NCBI GenBank assembly: GCA_043757025.1
Contig: JAYVQG010000185.1
Span: 3,411-67,410, forward strand
Direction: 5' to 3'
Source of the DNA: Limnoglobus sp043757025
Lineage (GTDB): Bacteria; Planctomycetota; Planctomycetia; Gemmatales; Gemmataceae
Length of the DNA stretch: 64,000 bases
The position numbers and the translations under genes were made by a program. The notes under the pieces were generated by a model. That model was not told where the DNA came from, ran no database searches, and worked only from the letters and a program-made list of their open reading frames with translations. Below, piece by piece: positions 25,422-34,908 of the stretch. How positions within the stretch are numbered: the first letter of the stretch is position 1; each line of letters begins with the position of its first letter.

Positions 25422-27704
25422 ATGGGTGATTCTCTCCCATTGACCGCAGCCCCGGTTTCCCGGTCGTTTACGCGGTTCGCATGGTATTTGCTCGCGGCCA
25501 CACTCAGCCTTACGGTGGCGCTCATCGGTTACCGCGTCGATACGACCGACCTGCGAATCCCGTTCCATTACGACGAAGATTCGCTGTTGATTATGCCGAT
25601 GGTGAAGGCGACGCTCGAACGCGGCAGTCACTGGCGAACGGATCGGCTCGGCGCGCCGGGCATTCAGGAAATGCACGACTTCCCCGTGATCGACCACCTG
25701 CACTTCGCGTTGATCTGGGTGATCGGCCAGTTGTTCTCGAATGCCACGCTGACGTTCAATCTCTATTTTTTGCTCGGTTACCCGTTGGCCGCGCTGTTGG
25801 CGATGGGCGTGTTTCGTCACTTCGGCCTCGGCTTCCCCGCGTCGGTCGTCGGCGGAATCCTGTACGCGACGACACCGTTCCATCAGTTCCGCGGGCAGAG
25901 TCATTACTTCCTCTCCGCGTATTTTTTCATCCCGCCGACGCTGATGATTATCCTCTGGATCGCGCGGGGAAGGGTGCCGTTCTTTCCCGTGAATGCCACC
26001 GGCGAGCGTCGATTCCGCCTCGCAGATCGTACGACAATCCTCGCCATCCCGATCGCGATTGGGACGGCGTCGGGTGGGGCGTATTATGCGTTCTTCGGTT
26101 GTGGGCTGTTGCTCGGGGCGGGACTGTATGCTTGGGTCGCGATGCGAACCGTGAAGCCGATGATCTCGGCGGGGTTGCTCATCGGCGTCATCACGGCGAT
26201 CGGTGTGGCGCACCATTTGCCGACGTTTTACTATCAATATCGCTTCGGTCGCCACACGGCTCCGACCGAGCGGTTCGCGGAAGAAGCCGAATACTACGGC
26301 ATGAAAATCGCGCAGCTACTGTTGCCGATCGAGGATCACCCGCTCCGCCCATTCGCGAAACTGAAGGCCCGTTACAACACATTCCTTCGCCCCGTGCAGA
26401 GTTTTTCGGAACGCTATTCGCTCGGCCTCTTGGCCTCGATCGGCTTCATGATGCTGATGGCGAGAACGGTACTGCCGTTGAAGCGCGAATCGCCGTACGC
26501 GGAGCTGACCGCACTCACCGTTTTCGGCGTACTCATCGGCACGCTCGGTGGCTTCGGCGCGCTCTTTAACCTCGCCATCTCGCCGCAGGTCCGCTGCTAC
26601 AACCGCATCGCAATTTACCTCGTTTACTTCTGCCTGTTCGCGGTGCTGATCTGGTTGGAAACGGCGGCTCGATTTTTGAAGGGTTGGCTGGCTCGGAAAT
26701 CCTCGGATCGCATCGCGAGGGCGGGTGCGGTCGGATTCTGGATCGCGATCGGCGGCCTCGGAACGTGGGATCAACTCCCCTACGATTGGGGCCAAGAAGA
26801 TGGGTTGGCGCGGCTCGTGGTCACGCAAGACCGCTTCCGAGCGGACGGCGAATTCTTCGGTGCGGTCGAAGGCATTCTGAAGCCGGAGACGCCTGGCGAG
26901 CAGCCGATGATTTTCCAATTGCCGTTCGTTCAGTGGCCGGAATCGCCCCCGACGCACCAACTCGCCAGCTACGAACATGCCCGCGGCTACATGCACACGA
27001 CCAACATCCGTTGGAGTTTCGGCTGCATGAAGGGCCGCGAAACCGACGAATGGTATCGCCAAACGACTGCGCTCCCACCGGAACTGATGCTCGAACACCT
27101 CGCGGCGGCAGGCTTCGAGGGATTGTTCATCGATAAACGCGGATATAGTCCCGGTCGGGCGGATCTGCTTCTCGCGCAGCTTCGTCGTTCGCTCGGCGGC
27201 GCTCGGCAGGTCGTCCACGCCGATGGCAATCAGATCTTCTTCGACATTCGCGACCACCGGAATTGGTTGCGTTCGCAGCACGGCCCAGGCGGTTGGGAAC
27301 ATCGTACGCAGACCGAACTCAACCGCGTGGTGATCCTCTGGCTACACGGTTTCGCGAGCTTCGAGGAACCCGGCTACGAGAACCGCAAACGCTGGGGCAA
27401 CAAATCCGCCATCGCGATCTTCGTGAACCCGACTGCCGAAACCGTCACCGTGAAGGCGCGATTTCACCTGCGGACGATCTGCAAAACCCCGATGGCGTTG
27501 AGCATTCGCGGCGGCGAGCTTTGGACCGACGATTTCAGCGTCGATAATTCACCGATCACCAAAAACAGCGTGCCCATCGAACGCACGTTCGTCGTTCCAC
27601 CGGGACGGCATACTGTGAACTTCCAGGCGACGCCCCCGGACACGCATACCACTAACGATCCGCGTGCGGCGCTCTACTCCATCGATCAAATCAAACTCGA
27701 GTGA
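25422..27704 (+). CDS. Large polytopic membrane protein, GT-C-like
   Basis: A 760-residue protein. TM1 (about 20-40) is followed by a loop with HYDEDSLLIMPMVKA and GAPGIQEMHDFPVIDHLHFALIW, then many helices to about residue 450, and a soluble C-terminal domain of about 300 residues containing FIDKRGYSPGRADLLLAQL and DIRDHRNWL. The acidic first loop and topology recall GT-C glycosyltransferases. The soluble tail is different from the two other GT-C-like proteins in this window (16209, 18570). Its stop codon overlaps a possible GTG of the next frame, and gdhA starts 15 bases later, so the two may be co-transcribed. Confidence 0.7.
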   Translation: MGDSLPLTAAPVSRSFTRFAWYLLAATLSLTVALIGYRVDTTDLRIPFHYDEDSLLIMPMVKATLERGSHWRTDRLGAPGIQEMHDFPVIDHLHFALIWVIGQLFSNATLTFNLYFLLGYPLAALLAMGVFRHFGLGFPASVVGGILYATTPFHQFRGQSHYFLSAYFFIPPTLMIILWIARGRVPFFPVNATGERRFRLADRTTILAIPIAIGTASGGAYYAFFGCGLLLGAGLYAWVAMRTVKPMISAGLLIGVITAIGVAHHLPTFYYQYRFGRHTAPTERFAEEAEYYGMKIAQLLLPIEDHPLRPFAKLKARYNTFLRPVQSFSERYSLGLLASIGFMMLMARTVLPLKRESPYAELTALTVFGVLIGTLGGFGALFNLAISPQVRCYNRIAIYLVYFCLFAVLIWLETAARFLKGWLARKSSDRIARAGAVGFWIAIGGLGTWDQLPYDWGQEDGLARLVVTQDRFRADGEFFGAVEGILKPETPGEQPMIFQLPFVQWPESPPTHQLASYEHARGYMHTTNIRWSFGCMKGRETDEWYRQTTALPPELMLEHLAAAGFEGLFIDKRGYSPGRADLLLAQLRRSLGGARQVVHADGNQIFFDIRDHRNWLRSQHGPGGWEHRTQTELNRVVILWLHGFASFEEPGYENRKRWGNKSAIAIFVNPTAETVTVKARFHLRTICKTPMALSIRGGELWTDDFSVDNSPITKNSVPIERTFVVPPGRHTVNFQATPPDTHTTNDPRAALYSIDQIKLE

Positions 27705-27718
27705 CAGGAAGGTTGCCG

Positions 27719-28987
27719 ATGAGTACGAATCTCTTCGAAACGAATCCGACGTACCGCATGGCGTGCGAGCAACTTCGCACCGTCGCCGAACGCATTAACC
27801 TCGATAAAGGCATCGTCGAACGTCTCATGATGCCGAAACGGTCGCTCGTCGTGAGCATTCCCGTACGCATGGACGATCAGAGTATCCGCGTGTTCATCGG
27901 CTATCGCGTGCAACACTCTTTAACGAGCGGCGCGAGCAAAGGCGGCCTGCGGTATGCTCCGCACGTCGAGATCGGCGAAGTCGCAGCGTTGGCGATGTGG
28001 ATGAGTTGGAAGTGCGCGCTTATGAACCTGCCGTACGGCGGCGCGAAGGGAGGTATCGCGTGCGACCCCGCGCTACTCAGCATCGGCGAAAAAGAACGCC
28101 TGACGCGCCGCTTCACCGAGGAAGTCCTTTCGATTATCGGTCCGCGAACCGACGTGATGGCCCCCGATATGGGCACCGACGAACAGACGATGGCCTGGAT
28201 TTACGACACGTATTCGATGAAGATCGGCCACGCCTGCCCCGAGATCGTCACCGGCAAACCGGTCGAACTCGGCGGCTGCGTCGGACGGCGCGAGGCCACC
28301 GGTCGCGGCGTCGTCTATTGCATTCGCGAAGCCCTGACGGAACTGCAAATTCCGCCGACACAAGCCACCGCCGTCGTGCAAGGGTTCGGCAACGTGGGCA
28401 CGGTCACTTGCGAGGAACTGCACCGCATCGGTACGAAAGTACTCGCGGTCGGCGACCGATACGGGGCGATTCACAACCCCAATGGCCTCGATGTTCCGTT
28501 GATGTTGGAGTATGCGGCAGCGAACCCGAAGAAGTCGATGGTCGGCTTCCCCGGCTCCGAACCGATTACAATGGAAGAGCTACTCGCGATGCCGTGTACG
28601 GTGCTGGTACCGGCCGCGATGGAGCGCGTTATCGACAAGGAGAATGCCGGTAAGTTGCGCTGTCGCATTCTCGCCGAAGGGGCCAACGGCCCAACGACGC
28701 CCGAGGCCGACGCGATCATCGCCGAAACCGACATCTTCGTGATTCCCGACGTGCTCTGCAACGCGGGTGGCGTCACGGTCTCGTATTTCGAGTGGGTGCA
28801 AGACATTCAACAACTGATGTGGAGCGACGTGCAAGTCAACGAGAAACTCCGCGAGTTGATGCTCGGGGCGTTCCACCGCGTCCGCAATTTGGCGAAATCC
28901 GAGAACATGACGATGCGAACCGCCGCACTCACCCTCGGCATCAAGAAAGTCGCTCTCGAAAAACAAAAACGCGGCCTGTTCCCGTAA
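27719..28987 (+). CDS. gdhA: Glutamate dehydrogenase (Glu/Leu/Phe/Val family)
   Basis: The enzyme interconverts glutamate with 2-oxoglutarate plus ammonia using NAD(P). The 422-residue chain is typical of the hexameric small-subunit type. Substrate-binding and catalytic lysines are K98 in WMSWKCAL and K110 in LPYGGAKGGI. APDMGTDEQTMAWIYDTYS and a Rossmann motif (VVQGFGNVGTV) follow. NAGGVTVSYFEWVQ is the closing family block. GAGGCA-type catalysis cannot be told apart from Leu/Val dehydrogenases by eye, though GGLRYAPHV favours Glu. ATG at 27719 is preceded by AGGAAGG; an in-frame GTG at 27701 overlaps the upstream stop. Confidence 0.9.
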   Translation: MSTNLFETNPTYRMACEQLRTVAERINLDKGIVERLMMPKRSLVVSIPVRMDDQSIRVFIGYRVQHSLTSGASKGGLRYAPHVEIGEVAALAMWMSWKCALMNLPYGGAKGGIACDPALLSIGEKERLTRRFTEEVLSIIGPRTDVMAPDMGTDEQTMAWIYDTYSMKIGHACPEIVTGKPVELGGCVGRREATGRGVVYCIREALTELQIPPTQATAVVQGFGNVGTVTCEELHRIGTKVLAVGDRYGAIHNPNGLDVPLMLEYAAANPKKSMVGFPGSEPITMEELLAMPCTVLVPAAMERVIDKENAGKLRCRILAEGANGPTTPEADAIIAETDIFVIPDVLCNAGGVTVSYFEWVQDIQQLMWSDVQVNEKLRELMLGAFHRVRNLAKSENMTMRTAALTLGIKKVALEKQKRGLFP

Positions 28988-29549
28988 CCAACTCACAACT
29001 CACAACTCTTAACTGAAAACTTATTATGAGCTTGGTTTCAATTGCGGCGATTTTGGGTAGCAGGGAATGATTCCACCACTTACCCACCCACCCATCCGTG
29101 GACTCATTGCCGAATTTCGGAACCAACCTAACACACCAACGACTTACGTCCGATTTCGCCCAATTCCAATCACGCCGGAACCAAATTTTTAGTGGTCTTA
29201 TTTGGTAAAACTGCAACCGGGTTTTGAACCGTGCCAAAATTCGTCGCAATTTGGGCCGTGCTCCGCTCGATTCATGTCAATTGCCTCAATTCGGACCGTA
29301 ACGCTTGTCGGAGGAATTTCTTTGACAGGCGTTTTTTCGTTTCACGCGATAGCATTTTCATGTGGCCCGCTCACAGAATTGGCTGCCCGCGAGAAGCCGA
29401 CAGTGCAGCGTCGGAAACTCAGGCATCGCGGCGAAACTTTGCGGAATATGCTGAATAATTGCGCATCGCGACGCGAATCCGAAACTATTCTTCGTTCACT
29501 TGTATTCTTTAGTTTTTGCAATCGATTTCACGCAGAATCTGGACATCCC
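28988..29549. other. 562-bp intergenic region without a recognised gene
   Basis: No convincing coding frame on either strand. The left end begins with a CAACTCACAACTCACAACTC tandem, related to the short repeat flanking the Uma2 gene. A TTGACA-like hexamer at 29322-29327 is followed 18 bases later by only a weak -10 match, so the promoter of the downstream kinase is uncertain. The region is visibly more AT-rich than its neighbours. Confidence 0.6.
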
Positions 29550-31079
29550 ATGGCCGCACCGACCACTGCACCCGATTTGTTCGACATCATTCGCAAAAGC
29601 CAGTTGTTATCCGATGCGCAAATCGATGCGGTTCTGGCATCGCACCCAGAACTCGATACGCCGGCGCTCGTCGTACTGACTTTGCAAGCCGATGGATTGC
29701 TAACGAAATTTCAGGCCGAGCAACTGTTGCGCGGCCGCCACCGTGGCTTCGTGCTAGGGAAATACCGCCTGCTCGACCGCATCGGCATGGGTGGCATGGG
29801 CCAAGTTTATTTAGCCGAACACACGAGTATGAAGCGCCGCGTGGCCTTGAAAGTGCTGCCGCCGGATCGATCCGGGAATGCGTTTGCTCGCGAGCGATTC
29901 TTGCGGGAATCGCGAGCGGCGGCACTACTCGAACACCCGAACCTCGTGCGTGCGTTCGACCTCGAAATGGACGGCGACGTGGCGTACCTCGTCATGGAAT
30001 ATATCGACGGCGTGACGCTGCACGACCTCATCGCCCGCCGTGGCCGGATTACGCCCCAACGCGCGGCGAACTACATTTGGCAGGTGGCTAGCGGGCTGAC
30101 CGCCGTCCACGATCGCTCGCTGATTCACCGCGACATTAAGCCCGCGAACCTGCTGCTCGACCGCACTGGTGTCGTCCGCATTCTGGACCTCGGCCTCGTG
30201 CGATCCGAACTCGACGACGACGCACTCACTCGCGGCGAAGGGGCCAAGATCGTCGGTACCGCCGACTATCTCGCACCCGAACAAGCGGTGAATTCCTCGA
30301 CGGTCGATGCCCGCGCCGACCTCTACTCGCTCGGCTGCACCGCGTACTATTTGCTTGCGGGCCAAGCGCCGTTCCACGGTGGCAAAATTTCGCAGAAGCT
30401 GATTAGCCACGCAGTGAAAGAGGCCACGCCACTGCACATCGTCAACGCCGAGGTGCCGATGGAGCTTTCGGCCGTCGTGCAAAAATTGATGGCGAAGAAG
30501 ATCGAAGATCGCTACCGGAGCGCCCGCGAAGCGATGGAAGCGCTGTCGCCGTGGGCACGGCTCGGGGCATCGATCCCGCTATCGGAAGACTTCCCCGAAT
30601 CGAACGGCGGTATCAATTCGCCAAGCACAGGTGTGAGTTTCAACAGTTGGGGCGGCAACGGCCCCGTTTCCGGCGGCTCGCGATTGTTCCACAGCCATCA
30701 ACCGAGTGGCTCGGCAGTGCAACTCGGCACGCAATCGGGTGCCTCGCAATCGCCATCGGGCGCGAACCAGCCAACGGTTGCCAACGCTCTTCAGGAAACG
30801 CTACCCGGTCGGGCTGCACTGCCAGCGGAACCGAACCCCGTTTTCGCAATGCTACCGCTCGAGCCGAGTTGGTCCGACACCGAGCTAGTCGATGCCGCCA
30901 CCGAGAAAAAGATGGCCGCAATGTTCGGCGTGAACCAACCGAAGCCGATCGCGAAAGCCTCCGGCTTATTGCCCGCGATCCTCGCAATGGGCGTGCTGGC
31001 AATCATTGCCGTCGGCAGCTACTTTTTGGTTGCGTCAAACGACACCGCCGCAACGAAACCGACCGCGACGCGGAAGTAG
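29550..31079 (+). CDS. Hanks-type Ser/Thr protein kinase, C-terminal TM anchor
   Basis: From the ATG at 29550 the protein is 509 residues. Residues 1-68 form the same helical segment as in the kinase at 13573 (LQADGLLTKFQAEQLLRG). The kinase domain (about 72-345) has IGMGGMGQVY, K101, HRDIKPAN (193-200), DLG (213-215) and GTADYLAPEQ. A Ser/Gly/Gln-rich linker (about 350-470) leads to a single TM helix at the very end (about 473-494) with only about 15 residues outside. It is thus tail-anchored with no sensor domain, unlike the other kinase. Substrates are unknown. Confidence 0.93.
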   Translation: MAAPTTAPDLFDIIRKSQLLSDAQIDAVLASHPELDTPALVVLTLQADGLLTKFQAEQLLRGRHRGFVLGKYRLLDRIGMGGMGQVYLAEHTSMKRRVALKVLPPDRSGNAFARERFLRESRAAALLEHPNLVRAFDLEMDGDVAYLVMEYIDGVTLHDLIARRGRITPQRAANYIWQVASGLTAVHDRSLIHRDIKPANLLLDRTGVVRILDLGLVRSELDDDALTRGEGAKIVGTADYLAPEQAVNSSTVDARADLYSLGCTAYYLLAGQAPFHGGKISQKLISHAVKEATPLHIVNAEVPMELSAVVQKLMAKKIEDRYRSAREAMEALSPWARLGASIPLSEDFPESNGGINSPSTGVSFNSWGGNGPVSGGSRLFHSHQPSGSAVQLGTQSGASQSPSGANQPTVANALQETLPGRAALPAEPNPVFAMLPLEPSWSDTELVDAATEKKMAAMFGVNQPKPIAKASGLLPAILAMGVLAIIAVGSYFLVASNDTAATKPTATRK

Positions 31080-31232
31080 ACGTTGCTGGTTTCGCACGTC
31101 CCGTGCGCCGCGCGAGTGGCGCATCGCGTCCTTCGCTCGACCGAAGAGCCTTCATGTTTGAAAAACGTATATTACCCGTTCACACCGCGTCTGCGCGACT
31201 TGCGTAGGGAGGGTGCCTCTACGGTCGCAACT

Positions 31233-32327
31233 ATGTCTCGCAAGAAAAATCCGCCGAAACCGCCACCGCCTTTGTATGCGATGCTGCACCCCGGACTCGA
31301 GCCGGTGGTGGCCGACGAACTGACGCGCGATCTCGGGGCAGAAGTCAAGAAGACGGCACGCGGGATCACGGTGTTTCGCCTGAACGAGATCACGCCCGAC
31401 GTCGTGAAACTGCGCACGACCGAGGATGTGTACTTGCTCGCGTGGGGGTCCGATACGCTGACTTACAAGTCGTCGGACTTGAAACTGATCTCGCAATGGA
31501 CGGCGAAAATTCCGGATTGGAATCAGCTGTTCGCAATTCACCACTCGATTCGTGGGATGCCGAAACCGAAACCGACGTTCCACCTCGTTTGCCAGATGCA
31601 GGGCGAGCACGGCTACCGCCGCGTCGATGCGCTCGATGCGATGGCCGACGGGTTGGCGGGGAAGATTCCGCCGAACTGGGTGCCCGCCGAAGAGAACGCC
31701 TGGCTCGAAATCTGGCTCAAGATCGACGGTAAAGTCGCGATGTGCGGGCTGCGGTTGTCGGATCGCACGATGCGTCACCGGACGTACAAACTGGAACACG
31801 TTGCGGCCTCGTTGCGGCCGACACTCGCCGCCGCAATGGTGCGACTTGCTGCGGCCGCACCGGATATGGTGGTGCTCGATCCGATGTGCGGCGCGGGGAC
31901 GATTCTCGCCGAGCAGATCGAATTGTCGCGCCAACGCAAGGCGGGGATTGTGACGGTGATCGGCGGCGACATCGACCCGCAAGCGGTGTATTGCACGCGG
32001 GAAAACCTCGAGCGACTCGGGCCGACGCACCTGGCACGTTGGAACGCCGTCGCGTTGCCACTCGCTTCGGAAACGGTCGATCGCGTAATCTCGAACCCGC
32101 CGTTCGGCGAACAAATTCTGACGCCCGAAGAGATCCCGGCGTTGTATAAGGGACTGGCACGCGAATGGAACCGCGTACTGAAACCCGAAGGGCGTGCGGT
32201 GCTACTCGTCGCCGATCAAGATGCGTTGAGAAGCGCGCTGAAACCGTACGACTGGGTGCCATCGCGCCAGTTGCGCGTGCGCGTGCTCGGACAATCGGCG
32301 ACACTTAGCGTCTGGCAGAAGCCGTAG
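31233..32327 (+). CDS. THUMP-type RNA (guanine-N2) methyltransferase
   Basis: A 364-residue RNA methyltransferase with an N-terminal THUMP-like domain (about 14-165, AMLHPGLEPVVADELTRDLG) and a Rossmann methyltransferase domain. Motif I is D216-PMCGAGTIL and the target-base motif is N288-PPF. This is the COG0116 layout (RlmL N-half / archaeal TrmN, m2G of tRNA or 23S rRNA). Which RNA is modified cannot be told from the sequence. The ATG at 31233 removes 50 N-terminal residues of a longer open frame that read like intergenic DNA. Confidence 0.85.
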   Translation: MSRKKNPPKPPPPLYAMLHPGLEPVVADELTRDLGAEVKKTARGITVFRLNEITPDVVKLRTTEDVYLLAWGSDTLTYKSSDLKLISQWTAKIPDWNQLFAIHHSIRGMPKPKPTFHLVCQMQGEHGYRRVDALDAMADGLAGKIPPNWVPAEENAWLEIWLKIDGKVAMCGLRLSDRTMRHRTYKLEHVAASLRPTLAAAMVRLAAAAPDMVVLDPMCGAGTILAEQIELSRQRKAGIVTVIGGDIDPQAVYCTRENLERLGPTHLARWNAVALPLASETVDRVISNPPFGEQILTPEEIPALYKGLAREWNRVLKPEGRAVLLVADQDALRSALKPYDWVPSRQLRVRVLGQSATLSVWQKP

Positions 32328-32378
32328 TCTCGGGATAAGATAGCGAAATCTATACCCTACGAGCCGGGAGTATCATTC

Positions 32379-33071
32379 ATGTTCGTTTACAAGTGCCCGG
32401 GTTGCGAAGCGGAACTGAAATCGAACGCGGCCCCGCCACCGGGCAAGAAGATCCGCTGCAAACAGTGTTCGACGGCATTCGTACCGAAGCCGGTGGAAGT
32501 GCAAGCCCCGGCACCCGCACCTGCACCGGGCAAGAAACCCGCCGTCGACGACGATAACGACATCAACCCGTACGGAGTCATCAACGAAGAAGACACCGTA
32601 GAACAGGCCGAAGCGAAGAAGAAAGTCAAGTTCGATGGCCAAGTCGACAAGAGCAAGCGGAGCGACCGTGGCCCGGCGATGTCGCTACTCGTCATGCCAT
32701 CGAACTTGCTCGTGGCCGAAGGCGGGTTCACGATCCTGATCGGCATCGTGCTTACGTTATGGGCGATCTGGCCGTTGGTCTTTACGGAAGTTTCGGCGAG
32801 CGAAGACGAAATCATGGAACAAGCGGTCTGGATTCTCCTCGGCATCTTGCTGATCGTCTGGGGCGGATTGATCTGCCTCGGGGCGAGCCGAATGCAGAAC
32901 CTCGAATCGTACACGTGGGCGCTCACCGGTGCGGTCCTCGGCATCTTGCCGCTGTTAGTCGGCATCTTCGCCATCGCGATGTTGCGTAACCCGAAGGTGA
33001 TTGCGGGCTTCGCCGAAGTTGAAGGTGCGACCGACGACGAGGAAATCGAAGACGACGAAGAAGACGACTGA
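32379..33071 (+). CDS. Zinc-ribbon membrane protein, hypothetical
   Basis: A 230-residue protein. Residues 4-33 form a zinc ribbon with two CxxC knuckles (YKCPGCEAEL and IRCKQCSTAF). A Pro/Ala linker follows, then a charged segment, then three hydrophobic helices (about 110-130, 145-165, 175-200). The C-terminus is very acidic (TDDEEIEDDEEDD). It has the MJ0042-type zinc-finger-plus-membrane layout common in planctomycetes, but I know no function. A strong terminator follows it. Confidence 0.75.
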   Translation: MFVYKCPGCEAELKSNAAPPPGKKIRCKQCSTAFVPKPVEVQAPAPAPAPGKKPAVDDDNDINPYGVINEEDTVEQAEAKKKVKFDGQVDKSKRSDRGPAMSLLVMPSNLLVAEGGFTILIGIVLTLWAIWPLVFTEVSASEDEIMEQAVWILLGILLIVWGGLICLGASRMQNLESYTWALTGAVLGILPLLVGIFAIAMLRNPKVIAGFAEVEGATDDEEIEDDEEDD

Positions 33072-33099
33072 TTGCGAACGAACGATACAATCGACCTTT

Positions 33100-33124
33100 G
33101 AGCCACGGGTGTCTCCCGTGGCTC
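33100..33124 (+). terminator. Terminator after the zinc-ribbon gene
   Basis: A 10-bp stem (33100-33109 with 33115-33124), loop TGTCT, followed by GTTCTTTT. It ends 20 bases before the next start codon. Confidence 0.88.
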
Positions 33125-33143
33125 GTTCTTTTCCGAGTGTACT

Positions 33144-34178
33144 ATGCGCTATCTGACCGAGTTATTTGCCACCGTTGCCGAGCGGGTGAAGTCGCCCGTT
33201 TGCATCGCCCTCGGTGCCCCGCGGCCGATCTCGCACCTCGTCGCGGCGCTGCCTGGAATGGACATCACCTGCTTCCAGATGGATCACTTCCCCGCCGAAA
33301 GGCTGAAGGAAGAACTCATCGAGCGCGAGGTCGTCGCCGAGGTCGTTTTAGCACCGGACTTGTGGGACTTACCGCAAAAGTTCCAGACGGTGATCCTACC
33401 TGCCGGGGCGTATGCCGACCGCGAACTGAAACTCGATATGCTCGAGCAAGGCTACCATGTCTTGCAACCTGGCGGGCTGTTCCTGACACTGTCCGAGTAC
33501 GAGAAAGACACGCAGTTCGCGAAGTTGCACAAGAAGATGTTCGGTAAATGCGGGCAGACGCCATCGACCGAACACGGCATCGCGTTCTTCAGCACGAAGG
33601 TGGCCGACGACCGCCCGCGCCGCCGACACGAAGTGAATTTCCACGCGAAGCACGGCGACGGCGGTCCCTCGATGGACTTCCTGACGCGGCCCGGCATTTT
33701 CAGCTACGGGCGAATGGATAGTGGCTCGCGGGCGCTCCTGGAAGTCGCCGACATTCGTGCCGGCGACCACATCCTCGACCTCGGCAGTGGGGCCGGGGCC
33801 GTCGGTTGCCTCGCCGCGTCGAAGGCCGGTCCGAAGGGCAAAGTCACCTTCATCGACAGTAATTTACGTGCCACGCAGCTCAGCGACATCAACGCGAAAG
33901 CGAACGGCCTGACCGACTACACCATCGTCGAGTCGGCGAAACTCGAAGGGCTGGGCATGAGCACGTTCGATGTCGTGCTGGCCAATCCGCCCTACTACGG
34001 CGACTCGATGGTCGCCCGGTTGTTCGTGCAAGGCTCGCGCGATTTGCTCAAAACCGGCGGCCGCTTTTACATCGTCACCAAGATGCCAACTGCCGTCGTG
34101 CCGCTGATATTCGAGTCGTTCGGCGAATGCGACGTTATCGAGAACCGCGGCTACTCAGTCGTCTGCGCGGTGGCGTAA
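33144..34178 (+). CDS. Class I SAM methyltransferase (RsmC/RlmG-like)
   Basis: A 344-residue protein with a duplicated methyltransferase-like layout. The N-terminal half (1-170) is a degenerate Rossmann domain and the C-terminal half (about 185-340) is catalytic. Motif I is D212-LGSGAGAVG and motif IV N281-PPY. This matches the MTS (methyltransferase small) family that methylates guanine N2 in 16S rRNA (RsmC) or 23S rRNA (RlmG). Which is meant is uncertain. It reads alone between two terminators/repeats. Confidence 0.85.
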   Translation: MRYLTELFATVAERVKSPVCIALGAPRPISHLVAALPGMDITCFQMDHFPAERLKEELIEREVVAEVVLAPDLWDLPQKFQTVILPAGAYADRELKLDMLEQGYHVLQPGGLFLTLSEYEKDTQFAKLHKKMFGKCGQTPSTEHGIAFFSTKVADDRPRRRHEVNFHAKHGDGGPSMDFLTRPGIFSYGRMDSGSRALLEVADIRAGDHILDLGSGAGAVGCLAASKAGPKGKVTFIDSNLRATQLSDINAKANGLTDYTIVESAKLEGLGMSTFDVVLANPPYYGDSMVARLFVQGSRDLLKTGGRFYIVTKMPTAVVPLIFESFGECDVIENRGYSVVCAVA

Positions 34179-34194
34179 ATAGTTGTTAGTGATG

Positions 34195-34212
34195 AGTTGC
34201 GAGTGGATAGTG
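34195..34212. repeat. Inverted-repeat arm flanking the Uma2 gene (left)
   Basis: An 18-base sequence (34195-34212) that is repeated in reverse orientation at 34801-34818 with 17 of 18 matches. The two arms lie on either side of the Uma2 gene. A similar CAACTCACAACTC sequence occurs after gdhA (from 28990). Confidence 0.75.
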
Positions 34213-34215
34213 CAA

Positions 34216-34776
34216 CTACACGAAAAGTTCGCCAACTCGTAGCGTGAAGCCTGGTAGCAAGTCTTCGATAACGAGCGTTTGCTCTCGCTCGAAAATTTGT
34301 TGGCGGGCGTCGGGGCGATAGACGGTGACCGATTCGGTACTCGGGTCGATGACGATCGCGATCGACACGCCCGCTTGCAAATACTCTGTGGCTTTTTGCG
34401 TGACTTGCGTCCAACGATCCGATGGCGAACGCACTTCGACCACGAGTTCCGGTATCACTTCCAGCGGCCCATCGGGCACGGGGCCATGCGGTAATCGCGC
34501 GTAACTGACGAAGCACACATCCGGCCCACGAACTGTATCCGGATCGCGACGCAACACGACAAACGTGTCGTTCAGCAAGATGTGCCCGAGTTGGTTGGCG
34601 TCGATGAAGCCACCGAGCGACATCGCGAGGCGATAGCAGATTTTGCCGTGTCTCGCACCGGGCATCGCAACCTCCACGGGTAGACCCCGGACGAGTTCGT
34701 AACGCTGCTGGCCGTACCGTTCGTAGAACGCGGCCACACCCAAACGCACCGGCGGCGGTTGAACCAGAATGCTCAT
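34216..34776 (-). CDS. Uma2 family endonuclease
   Basis: A 186-residue Uma2/DUF820-type protein of the PD-(D/E)XK fold. From the ATG at 34776 the likely active-site residues are E27, D86 in RGPDVCFVS, E114 in ELVVEVRSPSD and K128 (VTQKATEYLQAGV). The C-terminus ends in LPGFTLRVGELF. These genes are widespread in cyanobacteria and planctomycetes, usually in many copies and with unclear function, possibly linked to mobile DNA. It is monocistronic and flanked by an inverted repeat pair. Confidence 0.88.
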   Translation of the reverse strand: MSILVQPPPVRLGVAAFYERYGQQRYELVRGLPVEVAMPGARHGKICYRLAMSLGGFIDANQLGHILLNDTFVVLRRDPDTVRGPDVCFVSYARLPHGPVPDGPLEVIPELVVEVRSPSDRWTQVTQKATEYLQAGVSIAIVIDPSTESVTVYRPDARQQIFEREQTLVIEDLLPGFTLRVGELFV

Positions 34777-34800
34777 GTGGAATGGTCTCCCGATCGAACA

Positions 34801-34818
34801 ACTATCCACTCGTAACTC
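34801..34818. repeat. Inverted-repeat arm flanking the Uma2 gene (right)
   Basis: Reverse complement of the 34195-34212 arm (17/18). The spacing of about 590 bases just covers the Uma2 gene. Confidence 0.75.
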
Positions 34819-34908
34819 TTAACTACTATTCCTCAAATTCTATCCCACACTCACCTCGGCTGCTACAACAATACGACGACGAACTCTCCTCAACACCGGA
34901 GCAACAGC

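Noticed and set aside
28941..29249. Minus-strand frame of 102 codons after gdhA
   Set aside because: Part of it is the CAACTCACAACTC repeat translated, and the rest has no protein-like features.
29202..29549. N-terminal extension of the second Ser/Thr kinase
   Set aside because: The extra residues are not like protein, and the start at 29550 aligns with the first kinase's N-terminal segment.
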